A DNA stretch of 64,000 nt, taken from Chloroflexota bacterium (GTDB lineage: Bacteria; Chloroflexota; UBA11872; VXNJ01). Positions 9,544 through 17,603 of this stretch are shown in pieces. The translations under genes were made by a program, and so were the position numbers. How positions within the stretch are numbered: position 1 is the first letter of the stretch; each line of letters begins with the position of its first letter. The notes beneath the pieces are model-generated. The model was given only the letters and a program-made list of their open reading frames with translations. It had not been told where the DNA came from and did no database searches. The stretch lies in assembly GCA_026707405.1 (NCBI GenBank), contig JAPOWW010000011.1:172065-236064 (forward strand), in the 5' to 3' direction.

Positions 9544-10488
9544 CTACCGGCCAGTCAGACCCGTGAGCTGGATGCCGCTGATGAAGTACTTCTGAGCGAT
9601 TGCGAAGAGTATGAGGACCGGTACCAGCGAAACGGTCGAGGCCGCCATGAGCAGGTTCCACGGGACGTTACCCTCGTCGCCGATGAACGATCTGAGCCCG
9701 AGTGCGACCGTGCGTACATCCACGCTCGACGTGAACACGAGCGGATGCAGAAAGTCGTCCCAGTGTTGGACGAACGAGAAAATAGCCACGGCGGCCAGAG
9801 CCGGACCGGCGAGAGGCATGATGATCTGCCAGAAAAGCCGCAAGTGCGAAGCGCCGTCGCAGAGTGCCGCTTCGTCGAGGTCGAGCGGAAGCGTCCTGAA
9901 ATACTGTCTCAGCAGGAATACGTAGAATGCCGCACCACCAAACCAGAACTTGACCCACAGCGGCAGCAGCGTATCGAGCCAGCCGAACTCACGGTAGAGG
10001 ATGAAGGTCGGAATCAGTACTACGGCCTCGGGAAGCATAAGAGTGGAGAGCAGCACGATGAACATTGTGTCTCGTCCCCAAAAGCGCAGCCTGGCGAAGC
10101 CGAAAGCTACAAGCGATGACGAAAGCAATGTGCCGAGTGTCGCCAGAAATACGACGGTGAAGCTGTTTCTGAAGTAGATGTGAAACGGGGCAAACTCGAA
10201 GATGCTCCGATAGTTGCTCCAGGCAAATGGGTTGGGCACCAGCTGCGGCGGAACGAGGAACTCCATTCCCGTGAGCTTGAGTGAAGTGATGAGCATCCAG
10301 TAGAGCGGGAAAATTGAGATCGCGGCTCCCGCGCTGAGCACCAGGTAGCCCAACGTCCCCAGACCGACCTGCCGGTAACGTCTCGCCCTCTCGACACCGT
10401 AGCGCCGGACAAGCCATGAGCCATGCTCAGGTGGCGGCACTGTCAGTGTTCCCGCGGGCGATCCCACTGGGTTGGCGTCTTGTGTCAT
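9544..10488 (-). CDS. Carbohydrate ABC transporter permease, MalG type
   Basis: A 314-residue inner-membrane permease with six predicted helices. The EAA loop that contacts the ATPase is present as LDEAALCDGASHLRLFWQIIMPLAGPAL. The C-terminus QKYFISGIQLTGLTGR is the standard MalG-type ending. Its ATG overlaps the stop codon of the MalF-type gene (ATGA), so translation is coupled; a longer reading from 10575 is unlikely. With the upstream MalF-type protein it should form the channel for sugar import. No ATPase gene is nearby, so a shared MsmK/MalK-like ATPase encoded elsewhere is probable. Confidence 0.92.
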   Translation of the reverse strand: MTQDANPVGSPAGTLTVPPPEHGSWLVRRYGVERARRYRQVGLGTLGYLVLSAGAAISIFPLYWMLITSLKLTGMEFLVPPQLVPNPFAWSNYRSIFEFAPFHIYFRNSFTVVFLATLGTLLSSSLVAFGFARLRFWGRDTMFIVLLSTLMLPEAVVLIPTFILYREFGWLDTLLPLWVKFWFGGAAFYVFLLRQYFRTLPLDLDEAALCDGASHLRLFWQIIMPLAGPALAAVAIFSFVQHWDDFLHPLVFTSSVDVRTVALGLRSFIGDEGNVPWNLLMAASTVSLVPVLILFAIAQKYFISGIQLTGLTGR

Positions 10489-11432
10489 CGGGCCTCTGCC
10501 TCGTAATAGACCCAGCGGCGTGCCATGGCAAACTGAATGATCGTGAATATCAGCACGATCAAGAACAGCGTCCATGCGAGCGTCGACGCGTAGCCCATGC
10601 GGAAGTTCTGGAACGCGTGACGATACAGGTGCAGCACCAGGAATAGTGTGCTTTCACGAGGCCCGCCCTCGGTGGCTATGAAGGCCGGGGTGAACACTTG
10701 CCAGCTTCCGATAATGCCTACCACGGCATTGAAGAAGACGACCGGCGTGAGCATCGGTAGCGTGACGTGCCAGAAGCGCCTCAGCCTGCCCGCGCCGTCG
10801 ATCGAGGCAGCCTCGTGCATCACCTCCGGCACGGTCTGCAAGCCCGCGAGGAACACTACCATCTGCGTTCCGACGTTCCAGAGCTGCATGATTATGATCG
10901 CCGGCTTGGACCAGTTTTCGTCCCAGAACCAACCGGGAGTGGGAATCCCGAAGAGTCTCAGAGTCAAGTTGACCGGACCGAAGTCGGGGTTGAATATCCA
11001 CATCCACATGATGACCGCGGATACGGCGGGCACCACCGTCGGCAGGTAGTACGCGACCCGGAAGAAAGTCACGAACCTGAGCTTCATGTTCAGGACTACG
11101 GCCATCAGCAGCGCCACGGCCAGCTTGGCCGGCACCGAGATGAACGTGTAATAGGCGGTGTTGAACAGCGCCTTGGGGACCGACGGGTCTTTGGCTAGCC
11201 GCTCGAAGTTCTCGAAACCTGCATATCTGGGTGCCGAGAGAAGGTCATAGTCGGTAAGCGACAGATAGACGGAGGCCGCCATCGGGCCGGCGATAAAGAC
11301 GACAAACCCTACGATCCAGGGTGATATGAACGCATAGCCAAGAAAATGCCGCCGCCACCGGATCCGGCGGCGCGGCGGCGCTGCTTGCCCGATCACCGCC
11401 AACTGTACTACCGCCTCATCTGCCGCAGACAC
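10485..11432 (-). CDS. Sugar ABC transporter permease, MalF type
   Basis: This 315-residue integral membrane protein is a CUT1-type permease. The arginine-rich N-terminus (PPRRRIRWRRH) precedes helix 1 (FLGYAFISPWIVGFVVF). The EAA loop is seen in MHEAASIDGAGRLRRFWHVTLPML. The start is GTG at 11432 with only weak ribosome-binding signal. The C-terminus overlaps the MalG-type gene by four bases. It lies 74 bases downstream of the binding-lipoprotein gene at 11507. The gap contains a GC-rich inverted repeat that could reduce read-through from the binding-protein gene. Confidence 0.92.
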   Translation of the reverse strand: MSAADEAVVQLAVIGQAAPPRRRIRWRRHFLGYAFISPWIVGFVVFIAGPMAASVYLSLTDYDLLSAPRYAGFENFERLAKDPSVPKALFNTAYYTFISVPAKLAVALLMAVVLNMKLRFVTFFRVAYYLPTVVPAVSAVIMWMWIFNPDFGPVNLTLRLFGIPTPGWFWDENWSKPAIIIMQLWNVGTQMVVFLAGLQTVPEVMHEAASIDGAGRLRRFWHVTLPMLTPVVFFNAVVGIIGSWQVFTPAFIATEGGPRESTLFLVLHLYRHAFQNFRMGYASTLAWTLFLIVLIFTIIQFAMARRWVYYEAEAR

Positions 11433-11440
11433 CCGCGGGC

Positions 11441-11470
11441 GGCGGCCCCGAAGCGGTCGAGGAGGCCGCC
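11441..11470 (-). repeat. Inverted repeat between binding-protein and permease genes
   Basis: The arms GGCGGCC (11441-11447) and GGCCGCC (11464-11470) pair perfectly around a 16-base loop. The element lies in the 74-base gap between the binding lipoprotein and MalF-type permease genes. There is no T tract, so it is not a classical terminator. It could stabilise the 3' end of the abundant binding-protein message or partly attenuate transcription. Confidence 0.4.
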
Positions 11471-11506
11471 ACCCGGCGGGCGGTTAGACCTGCGTTGTGT
11501 CCTACG

Positions 11507-13099
11507 CTACTTCATGTCTCCGGGGAAGGCGCGCTTCAAGCCGGGAGGAGCTTCTTGAAGAATCTCGTCGACCTGAGGCTTGATCGCTCCCATCGCGTCC
11601 TGAGGCGAAACCCCGCCGAGCACGATCTCGTCATACCCCGCCCTGGCGAGCGTCTGGATCTCCGTGTAACGCGGCGGCTGGACGAACGCCGGAGTCGCGT
11701 CGGTCTGGATTATGTCGAATACCTCCGCCCGGTCCTGTTCCCACGGATGGAAGGAGCCGATGAACTCTTCGGCGTTGGCCAGCGACCTCTTGGTCGGGAT
11801 AGACAGACCCAGACCCATGTGTCCGCGTCCCACGCTGTCGGTCAGGTGGACAAGCAGCTCGTAGGTCTCGTCCGGGAACTTGCTGGCTTGCAGGACGCCG
11901 TAGCCGTTGCCGCCGTCACGGAAGTACTCGTCGCCGTTCGGCCAACTGGGATTCGGCGCTATTGCCGGCTCGATTGGCTCATAGCTGGCCGCCGCGAATG
12001 CGCGTCTCGTTGACTCGGCGAATTTCTGGTTGTTTTGGCGTGCGTGGAGCATCATTCCGAGTTTGTTGCTGTTGAACAGACCGGCGCTGCCTCCGACGAA
12101 GGTGCCCTGCTCGCTTCGGGTCGGGACCAGTCCATTGGTAACGTGCCCCGCCAACCAGTTCCATGCGTTCGCGGCGTTGTCCGAATGCATCGCCGATTCG
12201 GTCATGTCCTGGTTCCACACAGCGGCATCGTGCCCCCACAAGGCGAGGTACTGGTGCTTCAGTATCGCGGGGAACTCAAAACCGCCGTAAATGGCGTCGG
12301 TGCCTTCGCCCTGCCGGGCCGCCGCCAGATAGTTGTCATACCACTCAGCGGTGAACTCGCCCTTCTGGTAGAGGTCCCACGGATCGCCCAGCCCCAACGG
12401 TTCGACGACGTTCTGGTTGTAGAGAACGAAACCCGGCTGCGAGACGACCGGCAGACCCCAGGTCTTGCCGTACACCTGGAAGCTCGCGATGGCGCTCGCG
12501 TAGACGTCGTCCAGGATGTCGCTTGTCTTCGTGAACGGCTCGAGATCAAGCACGACGTTCTTCGCCGCAAACGTAGCCGCCCAGTCCATGTGCAGATAGG
12601 CGATGTCCGGCGTGGTCCCACCGGCTACGGCGGTCAGAACCTTGACCTCCATGTCGCCGTGGGCAAAAGGTACGACCGACACCCTCGCGCTTGAGTTCAT
12701 CGACTGGAAATCGAGCGCCGCCTTGTTCCAAATGCCGTGCATTCCGGGTCCGCCGCGCTGCTGGTTGTACCAGACCTCCAACTCGACCGAGGGCGGCGCG
12801 GTTGCCACTTCCCTGACGACTTGGGTGACTACCTTTTCCTCGACGACTACCTTTTCCTGAACGACTACCTTCTCGACCTCTTGAGTTACGACTTTCTCAA
12901 CTTCGACCGCAACTTCTTCCTTGACGATCTTGGTTACCACCCGATCGACCGGAACTTCTTTGATCACTTCCTGGATCTTGGTCTCGGTAACGACCTGGGT
13001 CTCACCGCAGCCGGCCAGGACCGCAACGGTAACGCCGGAACCGCCGGCCAATGCCAGCGCTCGCAGTGCCTTGCGGCGTGAAAATTTATCTCTAATCAT
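11507..13099 (-). CDS. Carbohydrate ABC transporter substrate-binding lipoprotein (copy 1)
   Basis: A 530-residue extracellular solute-binding protein. The N-terminus has a twin-arginine style signal (FSRRKALRALALAGG) and a lipobox LAGC with the lipidated Cys at about 31. A linker of roughly 65 residues rich in Val, Glu and Lys follows (for example EKVVTQEVEKVVVQEKVV), probably rod-like or coiled. The binding domain starts at about VELEVWYNQQRGGPG. The ATG at 13099 has GGAGGA seven bases before it; a start 16 codons upstream is less likely. It leads the operon binding protein - MalF - MalG - GH172 - aldolase. It is closely related to the binding protein at 14774, most strongly in the signal and linker and in the untranslated leader. 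Confidence 0.93.
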   Translation of the reverse strand: MIRDKFSRRKALRALALAGGSGVTVAVLAGCGETQVVTETKIQEVIKEVPVDRVVTKIVKEEVAVEVEKVVTQEVEKVVVQEKVVVEEKVVTQVVREVATAPPSVELEVWYNQQRGGPGMHGIWNKAALDFQSMNSSARVSVVPFAHGDMEVKVLTAVAGGTTPDIAYLHMDWAATFAAKNVVLDLEPFTKTSDILDDVYASAIASFQVYGKTWGLPVVSQPGFVLYNQNVVEPLGLGDPWDLYQKGEFTAEWYDNYLAAARQGEGTDAIYGGFEFPAILKHQYLALWGHDAAVWNQDMTESAMHSDNAANAWNWLAGHVTNGLVPTRSEQGTFVGGSAGLFNSNKLGMMLHARQNNQKFAESTRRAFAAASYEPIEPAIAPNPSWPNGDEYFRDGGNGYGVLQASKFPDETYELLVHLTDSVGRGHMGLGLSIPTKRSLANAEEFIGSFHPWEQDRAEVFDIIQTDATPAFVQPPRYTEIQTLARAGYDEIVLGGVSPQDAMGAIKPQVDEILQEAPPGLKRAFPGDMK

Positions 13100-13200
13100 T
13101 TGGGTCCTCCTCCGGATCTCACCCGTGTAACGTGCTTTATACACCATCAGGCCGTTTTAAGGCAGTAATCACAGTGATTAAGTGAGAAAGCGGGCTATAA
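13100..13200 (-). promoter_or_regulatory. Conserved leader and candidate promoter of binding-protein copy 1
   Basis: This stretch is strongly similar to the one upstream of the second binding-protein gene. The shared core, read on the minus strand, is GTGTATAAA, then CACGTTACACGG, then GAGATCCGGAGGAGGAC just before the start codon. TATAAA is a reasonable -10 element; no clear -35 is seen at the usual distance. A perfect 15-base palindrome, TAATCACAGTGATTA, lies at 13166-13180. It is absent from the other copy and could be an operator. Confidence 0.45.
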
Positions 13201-13525
13201 CGTCGCCGCGCCAACGCGCGCCGGCCGAATTACGCGCATTCAATAGGCAGCTTCAATCACCGTAGCGACTACCCTCGAGTAGCAGGCTATCAGAAGGTCG
13301 ATGGTCTACGCGGATTCTTGAACCGACTTGATCGGAAAGATCGTGACCACGAACGTGCGGGGCTCGTGTTTAGTGTCCGGACGGAGCCTCTGAAGAGTCG
13401 CGGTCGTGATGCTTCAGACGGGCCCTAAGACCATCCCCACTAGGTCATCGACGCGCGCCGTGGCAAAACCGTAATCTAGGAAAGCGGCCGGGGATGGGAA
13501 ACTACGGACGCCAGTCCAAATTGCT
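13201..13525. other. Intergenic region without recognised gene
   Basis: About 325 bases separate the binding-protein leader from the end of the PhyH gene at 13526. Only short frames without ribosome-binding sites or family resemblance occur here. I see no tRNA, small-RNA-like hairpin with a T tract, or repeat in this stretch. Confidence 0.5.
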
Positions 13526-14524
13526 TCACGCACACCAGGGGGCGTCGGACTTCCAGCGATTGTATTTCGGCATGGCTCGCTCGGCGAAAATCTCGCGGAC
13601 TTCATGCCAGCTTTTCACCCAGGCCGCATGGTCGTGCAGCTCCGACGAAGGGTCCTTGCGACTGCGAGCGACGAATCCTGGGAAGAACGCGCGCCCCGTC
13701 GGCTGACCGGTGGGCTGGTAACGCAGGTCCAGACTCCAGCGTACGGAGTCGCTAACGTTTGGTAGGGCCCTGTGCATCGTATGGCGAGCGAACAGGATGA
13801 CACCGCCGGCGCGCACCGGTAGCGGAGTCATCTTGTCCACCGGAATCAAATGGTCCGGAATAACCAGGCCCGTGCCGGCGCCAGAAGGATTCACGCAGTG
13901 TCCCGCCAGCCCATCGATATGGCTCTGGGGAATTACCGCCAGGCATCCGTTTTCCTCTGTTACGTCGGTAACGGCCACCCAGGCGGTGATCATCTTGGTA
14001 TCGTCCGAATCCTCCGTGGTGACCGCCCCGTCTTGATGCCACGAAGTCGTGTTCGAGACTCCGAGGCCCTGGCTCCAATGGTATTTGGAGTCATGCAAGT
14101 TCAGCGGAACTTTCAAACGTATGTGCTGTATCGGATTGGAGTAAATCTCGGGGCCTATTAGAGATTCCACCGCATCGAGAAGCCGCGGATGACGCATGAT
14201 GTTGAAGGCGGCTTCCCCCAGGTACATGGGGGTGTCCCGGTGAACGTTCTGCTGCAAGAGGATGATGTCGAAAGGCCCCAGATCCAGCGTGCCGGCTTGA
14301 CGAACAACGTCCAGCACGCGCTCTTGAAAGTCGGCGGTCGGATCGTAGGTTGAGATTTCTCCATGCGAGAGAAGATCAGCGGCCACCTCGTCGAGTATGT
14401 CACTGTAGTCCGACATGAGAGGAGCGAAGTACTCAGGATCGATGACATCTTCTACAACCACGAATCCGTCGGTCTCGAACTGTTCAACCTGCGTGCGCGT
14501 CAGTCCCAATTGTTCTGTATACAT
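13526..14524 (-). CDS. Phytanoyl-CoA dioxygenase (PhyH) family protein
   Basis: A 332-residue probable Fe(II)/2-oxoglutarate oxygenase. The family opening is QVEQFETDGFVVVEDVIDPEYF. The iron-binding H-x-D is in TTSWHQDGAVTTED. The distal His and the 2-oxoglutarate Arg are in HTMHRALPNVSDSVRWSLDLRY. The start at 14524 (MYTEQLGL) has GAGAGGTG placed well upstream; an ATG 17 codons earlier is weaker. It lies between the two binding-lipoprotein genes in the same direction, which suggests hydroxylation of a compound brought in by this system. It is longer than and only distantly similar to the PhyH proteins at 371 and 24180. Confidence 0.87.
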   Translation of the reverse strand: MYTEQLGLTRTQVEQFETDGFVVVEDVIDPEYFAPLMSDYSDILDEVAADLLSHGEISTYDPTADFQERVLDVVRQAGTLDLGPFDIILLQQNVHRDTPMYLGEAAFNIMRHPRLLDAVESLIGPEIYSNPIQHIRLKVPLNLHDSKYHWSQGLGVSNTTSWHQDGAVTTEDSDDTKMITAWVAVTDVTEENGCLAVIPQSHIDGLAGHCVNPSGAGTGLVIPDHLIPVDKMTPLPVRAGGVILFARHTMHRALPNVSDSVRWSLDLRYQPTGQPTGRAFFPGFVARSRKDPSSELHDHAAWVKSWHEVREIFAERAMPKYNRWKSDAPWCA

Positions 14525-14710
14525 TGGCTCACCTCTCGCACCACCCGACGGGATAAACGGAAGCCCAGCTTCCATACTCTGATTTCAACTGTACACGAAA
14601 TACCATTCATGTCTTCCGACTTGACTCATCAGCGAAGGTCCGACCCGATTCTGCCTGATCGGCGGCCGCCGCTCCGGCCCGCGACTCGCCGGGGCCGCGC
14701 GCTAGTGCAC

Positions 14711-14739
14711 AGCGGCCTCCGGCATTGCCGGAGGCCGCT
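14711..14739 (-). terminator. Perfect 14-bp hairpin downstream of binding-protein copy 2
   Basis: The sequence AGCGGCCTCCGGCA, one T, then TGCCGGAGGCCGCT forms a perfect 14-base-pair hairpin 35 bases after the stop codon of the gene at 14774. No T tract follows on the minus strand. It may be a factor-assisted terminator or a 3'-end stabiliser rather than a canonical intrinsic terminator. Confidence 0.5.
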
Positions 14740-14773
14740 GGATCACGTCGCAATAAATCGCGATGCGGGCCTG

Positions 14774-16366
14774 CTATCTATCGCCTGGGAATGTTCGCCT
14801 CATGCCCTTGGGCCCACCTGCCAGGATGTCGTCGACCCTAGACTTGATGTCTCCCATCGCATCCTGGGGTGTCGCGTCCGCTAGCACTATCTCGTCGTAA
14901 GCGGCGCGGGCCATGGTCTGAATCTCCGTGTATCCAGGCGGCGACAAGAATGACGGTGTCTCCGCAGTCTGAATTATGTCGAAGACCTCGGGGCGCTCCT
15001 GCTCCCAGGGATGAAACGAGCCAATGAACTCCTCGGCTCCTACCAGTGACTTCTTGGTGGGAATTGAAAGCCCCAGACCCATGTGGCCGCGGCCAACGCT
15101 TTCGACAAGCTGGATCAGCAGGTCCCAGGCGTCGTCCGGAGTCTTGCTCGCCTGCAATACCCCATATCCGTTTCCGGTGTTGCGATATACGGGCCCGCCG
15201 ACCGGCCAGTCGAAATGCGGCACGATCGCCGGCTCAATCGGTTCAAAGCTCGCCGCGGAGAAGGCGCGCCGTGTAGCTTCCGCGTATTTCTGGTTGTTTT
15301 GCCGGGCGTGCCACAGGATCATGCCCAATTTACCGCTGTTGAACAGACCCGCCGACCCGCCTACGGTTGCCGTCTGATCCTGGCGACTGGGTACCCAACC
15401 GTTCTTGACCGGCGCAGCCAGCCAGTTCCACGCCTCGGCTGCCTTGTCCGTGTGGAACGCCATCTCGGTCACGTCCTCGTTCCACACTGGCGAATCGAAT
15501 CCCCACAATGCGACGTACTGGACTTTCAAGACCGGGGCGAATTCGTCGGCGCCATAGATGGAATCGACACCTTCACCCTGGCGGGCAGCCTGCAAGTACT
15601 GGAAATACCAGTCGGTCGTGTATTCGCCCTTGTCGTAGAGGTCCCATGGATCTTCCAATCCAAGTGGCTCCGTGATATTCCGGTTGTAGAGCGAATAGCC
15701 GGGCTGGGAAGTAACGGGCAGCCCCCACGTCTTGCCGAACAGCTTGAATTCGGCGATCACGCCATCGTGGAAGTCGTCCAGAATCTCACTGGAGTTCAGG
15801 AATTCTTCGTCCGGGTAAATGACGTTCTTATGCGCGAAAGTCGCCGTCCAGTCCTGGTGGAGATACGCGATGTCTGGCGTGACGCCCCCGGCTACGGCGG
15901 TAAGAACCTTGACCTCCATGTCGCCGTGGGCGAACGGCGTCACTGATACCCGCACGTTGGGGTGCATCGACTGGAAGTCGAGCGCGGCCTTGTTCCAAAT
16001 GCCGTGCATTCCGGGGCCGCCGCGCTGCTGGTTGTACCAGATTTCCAGCTCGATGGCGGCCGGCGCCATGGCCACTTCCTTGACTACCTTGGTGACGACC
16101 TTTTCCTCGACTACGACCTTTTCCTGGACGACTACCTTCTCGACCTCTTGAGTTACGACCTTCTCGACCTCGACCGCAACTTCTTCCTTGACGATCTTGG
16201 TCACTACCCGATCGACCGGAACCTCTTTGATAACTTCCTGGATCTTGGTTTCGGTAACGACCTGGGTCTCACCGCAGCCGGCCAGGACCGCGACGCCGAC
16301 GCCAGAGCCTCCGGCCAGTGCTAAGGCTCGCAGTGCCTTGCGGCGCGAAAAATTGTCTCTAATCAT
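14774..16366 (-). CDS. Carbohydrate ABC transporter substrate-binding lipoprotein (copy 2, no adjacent permeases)
   Basis: A 530-residue paralogue of the binding protein at 11507. It has the same signal (FSRRKALRALALAGG), lipobox LAGC, Val/Glu/Lys linker and binding domain (IELEIWYNQQRGGPG). The ligand domain differs at many positions, for example around the hinge (PDEEFLNSSEILDDFHDG in place of LEPFTKTSDILDDVYAS), so its specificity may differ. The start at 16366 has GGAGGA seven bases upstream. No permease follows; a strong hairpin and then a PhyH gene lie downstream. It probably delivers its ligand to the permeases encoded by the neighbouring operon. The duplication looks tandem and is separated only by the PhyH gene. 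Confidence 0.92.
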   Translation of the reverse strand: MIRDNFSRRKALRALALAGGSGVGVAVLAGCGETQVVTETKIQEVIKEVPVDRVVTKIVKEEVAVEVEKVVTQEVEKVVVQEKVVVEEKVVTKVVKEVAMAPAAIELEIWYNQQRGGPGMHGIWNKAALDFQSMHPNVRVSVTPFAHGDMEVKVLTAVAGGVTPDIAYLHQDWTATFAHKNVIYPDEEFLNSSEILDDFHDGVIAEFKLFGKTWGLPVTSQPGYSLYNRNITEPLGLEDPWDLYDKGEYTTDWYFQYLQAARQGEGVDSIYGADEFAPVLKVQYVALWGFDSPVWNEDVTEMAFHTDKAAEAWNWLAAPVKNGWVPSRQDQTATVGGSAGLFNSGKLGMILWHARQNNQKYAEATRRAFSAASFEPIEPAIVPHFDWPVGGPVYRNTGNGYGVLQASKTPDDAWDLLIQLVESVGRGHMGLGLSIPTKKSLVGAEEFIGSFHPWEQERPEVFDIIQTAETPSFLSPPGYTEIQTMARAAYDEIVLADATPQDAMGDIKSRVDDILAGGPKGMRRTFPGDR

Positions 16367-16470
16367 CTGAGTCCTCCTCCGGATCTCATCCGTGTAACGT
16401 GATTTATACACCACTAACCCCTATTTCTAGCAGTAACCCAATCGATCAAGTGAAAAAGCGGGCTAAAGCC
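16367..16470 (-). promoter_or_regulatory. Conserved leader and candidate promoter of binding-protein copy 2
   Basis: The sequence closely matches the leader of copy 1, with GTGTATAAA, then CACGTTACACGG, and GAGATCCGGAGGAGGAC before the ATG, plus a shared AGCCCGCTTT block further upstream. TATAAA is a candidate -10 element. The palindrome present in copy 1 is not conserved here, so the two genes may be controlled differently. Confidence 0.42.
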
Positions 16471-16588
16471 TGGTCAAATCGACCCGCGAACGCGACAGGC
16501 GTGTCGAGTATGCGAGTATTGCGTCTGGTTGCGCGGACGCCGTCCGTTGTCGTCCGAGTGCGCGCCACTAGCGTGTGAGGAGATCTTG

Positions 16589-17581
16589 ATGCGTTTTGCG
16601 GTAGTCGGAAACAGGCACGGCCACGTATTCGGAATGGTCAGGCAAGTACTGGCTCATCCCGATTGCGAGATCGCGGCCGTGGCCGAAGACAGGCCCGAAT
16701 GCCTCGCCGAACTGACCGCACTCGGCGATTTTTCCGCATATCAGGACTACCGCCGAATGCTGGACGTCGAAGAGGTCGACGCGATCATCCTGGTTACCGC
16801 CAATAGCGAGAAAGCCGACGCCATCGAGGACGCAGTAAACCGCGGGCTTCACGTGCTGGTCGATAAGCCGGTCGTCACTACCATCGAAGGCCTCACGAGG
16901 GTCGAGCGGGCGCTTGCCCGGAACAGTCGAGTCATCTATCCGTGGTTCACCATGCGGTTCACCTCGATCTACCGGGCCGCCGGCCGCGTCGTCGCGGACG
17001 GGCTGGTCGGACGGGTGATCAACTGCTACGTTCAGAATCCCCACAAGATGCAACTCGCCGACAGGAAGCCATGGGAGCTTGACGACACAATCAACGGCGG
17101 CGCCATCGTCGATCTGGGCTGCCACAGCGTCGACCTGGTGCGGTGGTTCTCAGGCAAGGAGGTCGTCGAGGTGACGGCCCATCACGCCAACCTGAAGTTT
17201 CCCCAAATCCCCAACTTCCAGGACCACGGCGCGATCCTCCTCAAGCTGGAAGGCGGCTCCTCGGCCTTGCTGCGCACCGACTGGCTAAGCGCTCTCGGAG
17301 CCGCGGACTTTATGGACTATCTAATGATTGTCGCCGGCGACGATGGGGCGCTGGAGGTGAGAGATGGCTTGGACAAGCACGTGCGCTATGCCACCGACTC
17401 CGACGACTTCCGCCTCGTCGATCCGGTCGATCCGCCGCACGGCATGATCCAGGACTTTCTCAACAACGTCCGAGGCGACAGTCCCACACTTCTCACGACA
17501 AAGGACGCAATCGAAGCCACGAGAGTCACCCTCTACGCCCGCCAGTCAGCCGAGGAAGGCCGCACACTGCGGATCCCCTGA
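16589..17581 (+). CDS. Gfo/Idh/MocA family NAD(P)-dependent oxidoreductase
   Basis: A 330-residue oxidoreductase with an N-terminal Rossmann segment (MRFAVVGNRHGHVFGMV), the lysine motif HVLVDKPVVTTIEG and the domain-2 motif IVDLGCHSVDLVRWFSG. The glycine loop is atypical, with G-N-R-H-G-H in place of GxGxxG. ATG 16589 is preferred over 16529 because GAGGAG lies six bases upstream and the Rossmann strand then starts at the N-terminus. It is divergent from the binding-protein copy 2 gene and convergent with the mod gene, only 22 bases away. A sugar or sugar-acid dehydrogenase role in the same pathway is likely. Confidence 0.88.
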   Translation: MRFAVVGNRHGHVFGMVRQVLAHPDCEIAAVAEDRPECLAELTALGDFSAYQDYRRMLDVEEVDAIILVTANSEKADAIEDAVNRGLHVLVDKPVVTTIEGLTRVERALARNSRVIYPWFTMRFTSIYRAAGRVVADGLVGRVINCYVQNPHKMQLADRKPWELDDTINGGAIVDLGCHSVDLVRWFSGKEVVEVTAHHANLKFPQIPNFQDHGAILLKLEGGSSALLRTDWLSALGAADFMDYLMIVAGDDGALEVRDGLDKHVRYATDSDDFRLVDPVDPPHGMIQDFLNNVRGDSPTLLTTKDAIEATRVTLYARQSAEEGRTLRIP

Positions 17582-17603
17582 ATGCCGGCGGCCGCCAGCC
17601 CGG

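Noticed and set aside
11350..11375. GC-rich near-palindrome around GGATCC
   Set aside because: It lies in the arginine-rich N-terminal coding part of the MalF-type gene and is explained by codon use.
12820..12960. Repetitive DNA that looked like a tandem repeat or a CRISPR fragment
   Set aside because: It is the coding sequence of the Val/Glu/Lys linker; periodicity follows codons and there are no constant repeats with unique spacers.
15083..15946. Plus-strand frame opposite binding-protein copy 2
   Set aside because: Antisense to a well-supported gene; the equivalent frame opposite copy 1 differs, so it is not conserved.
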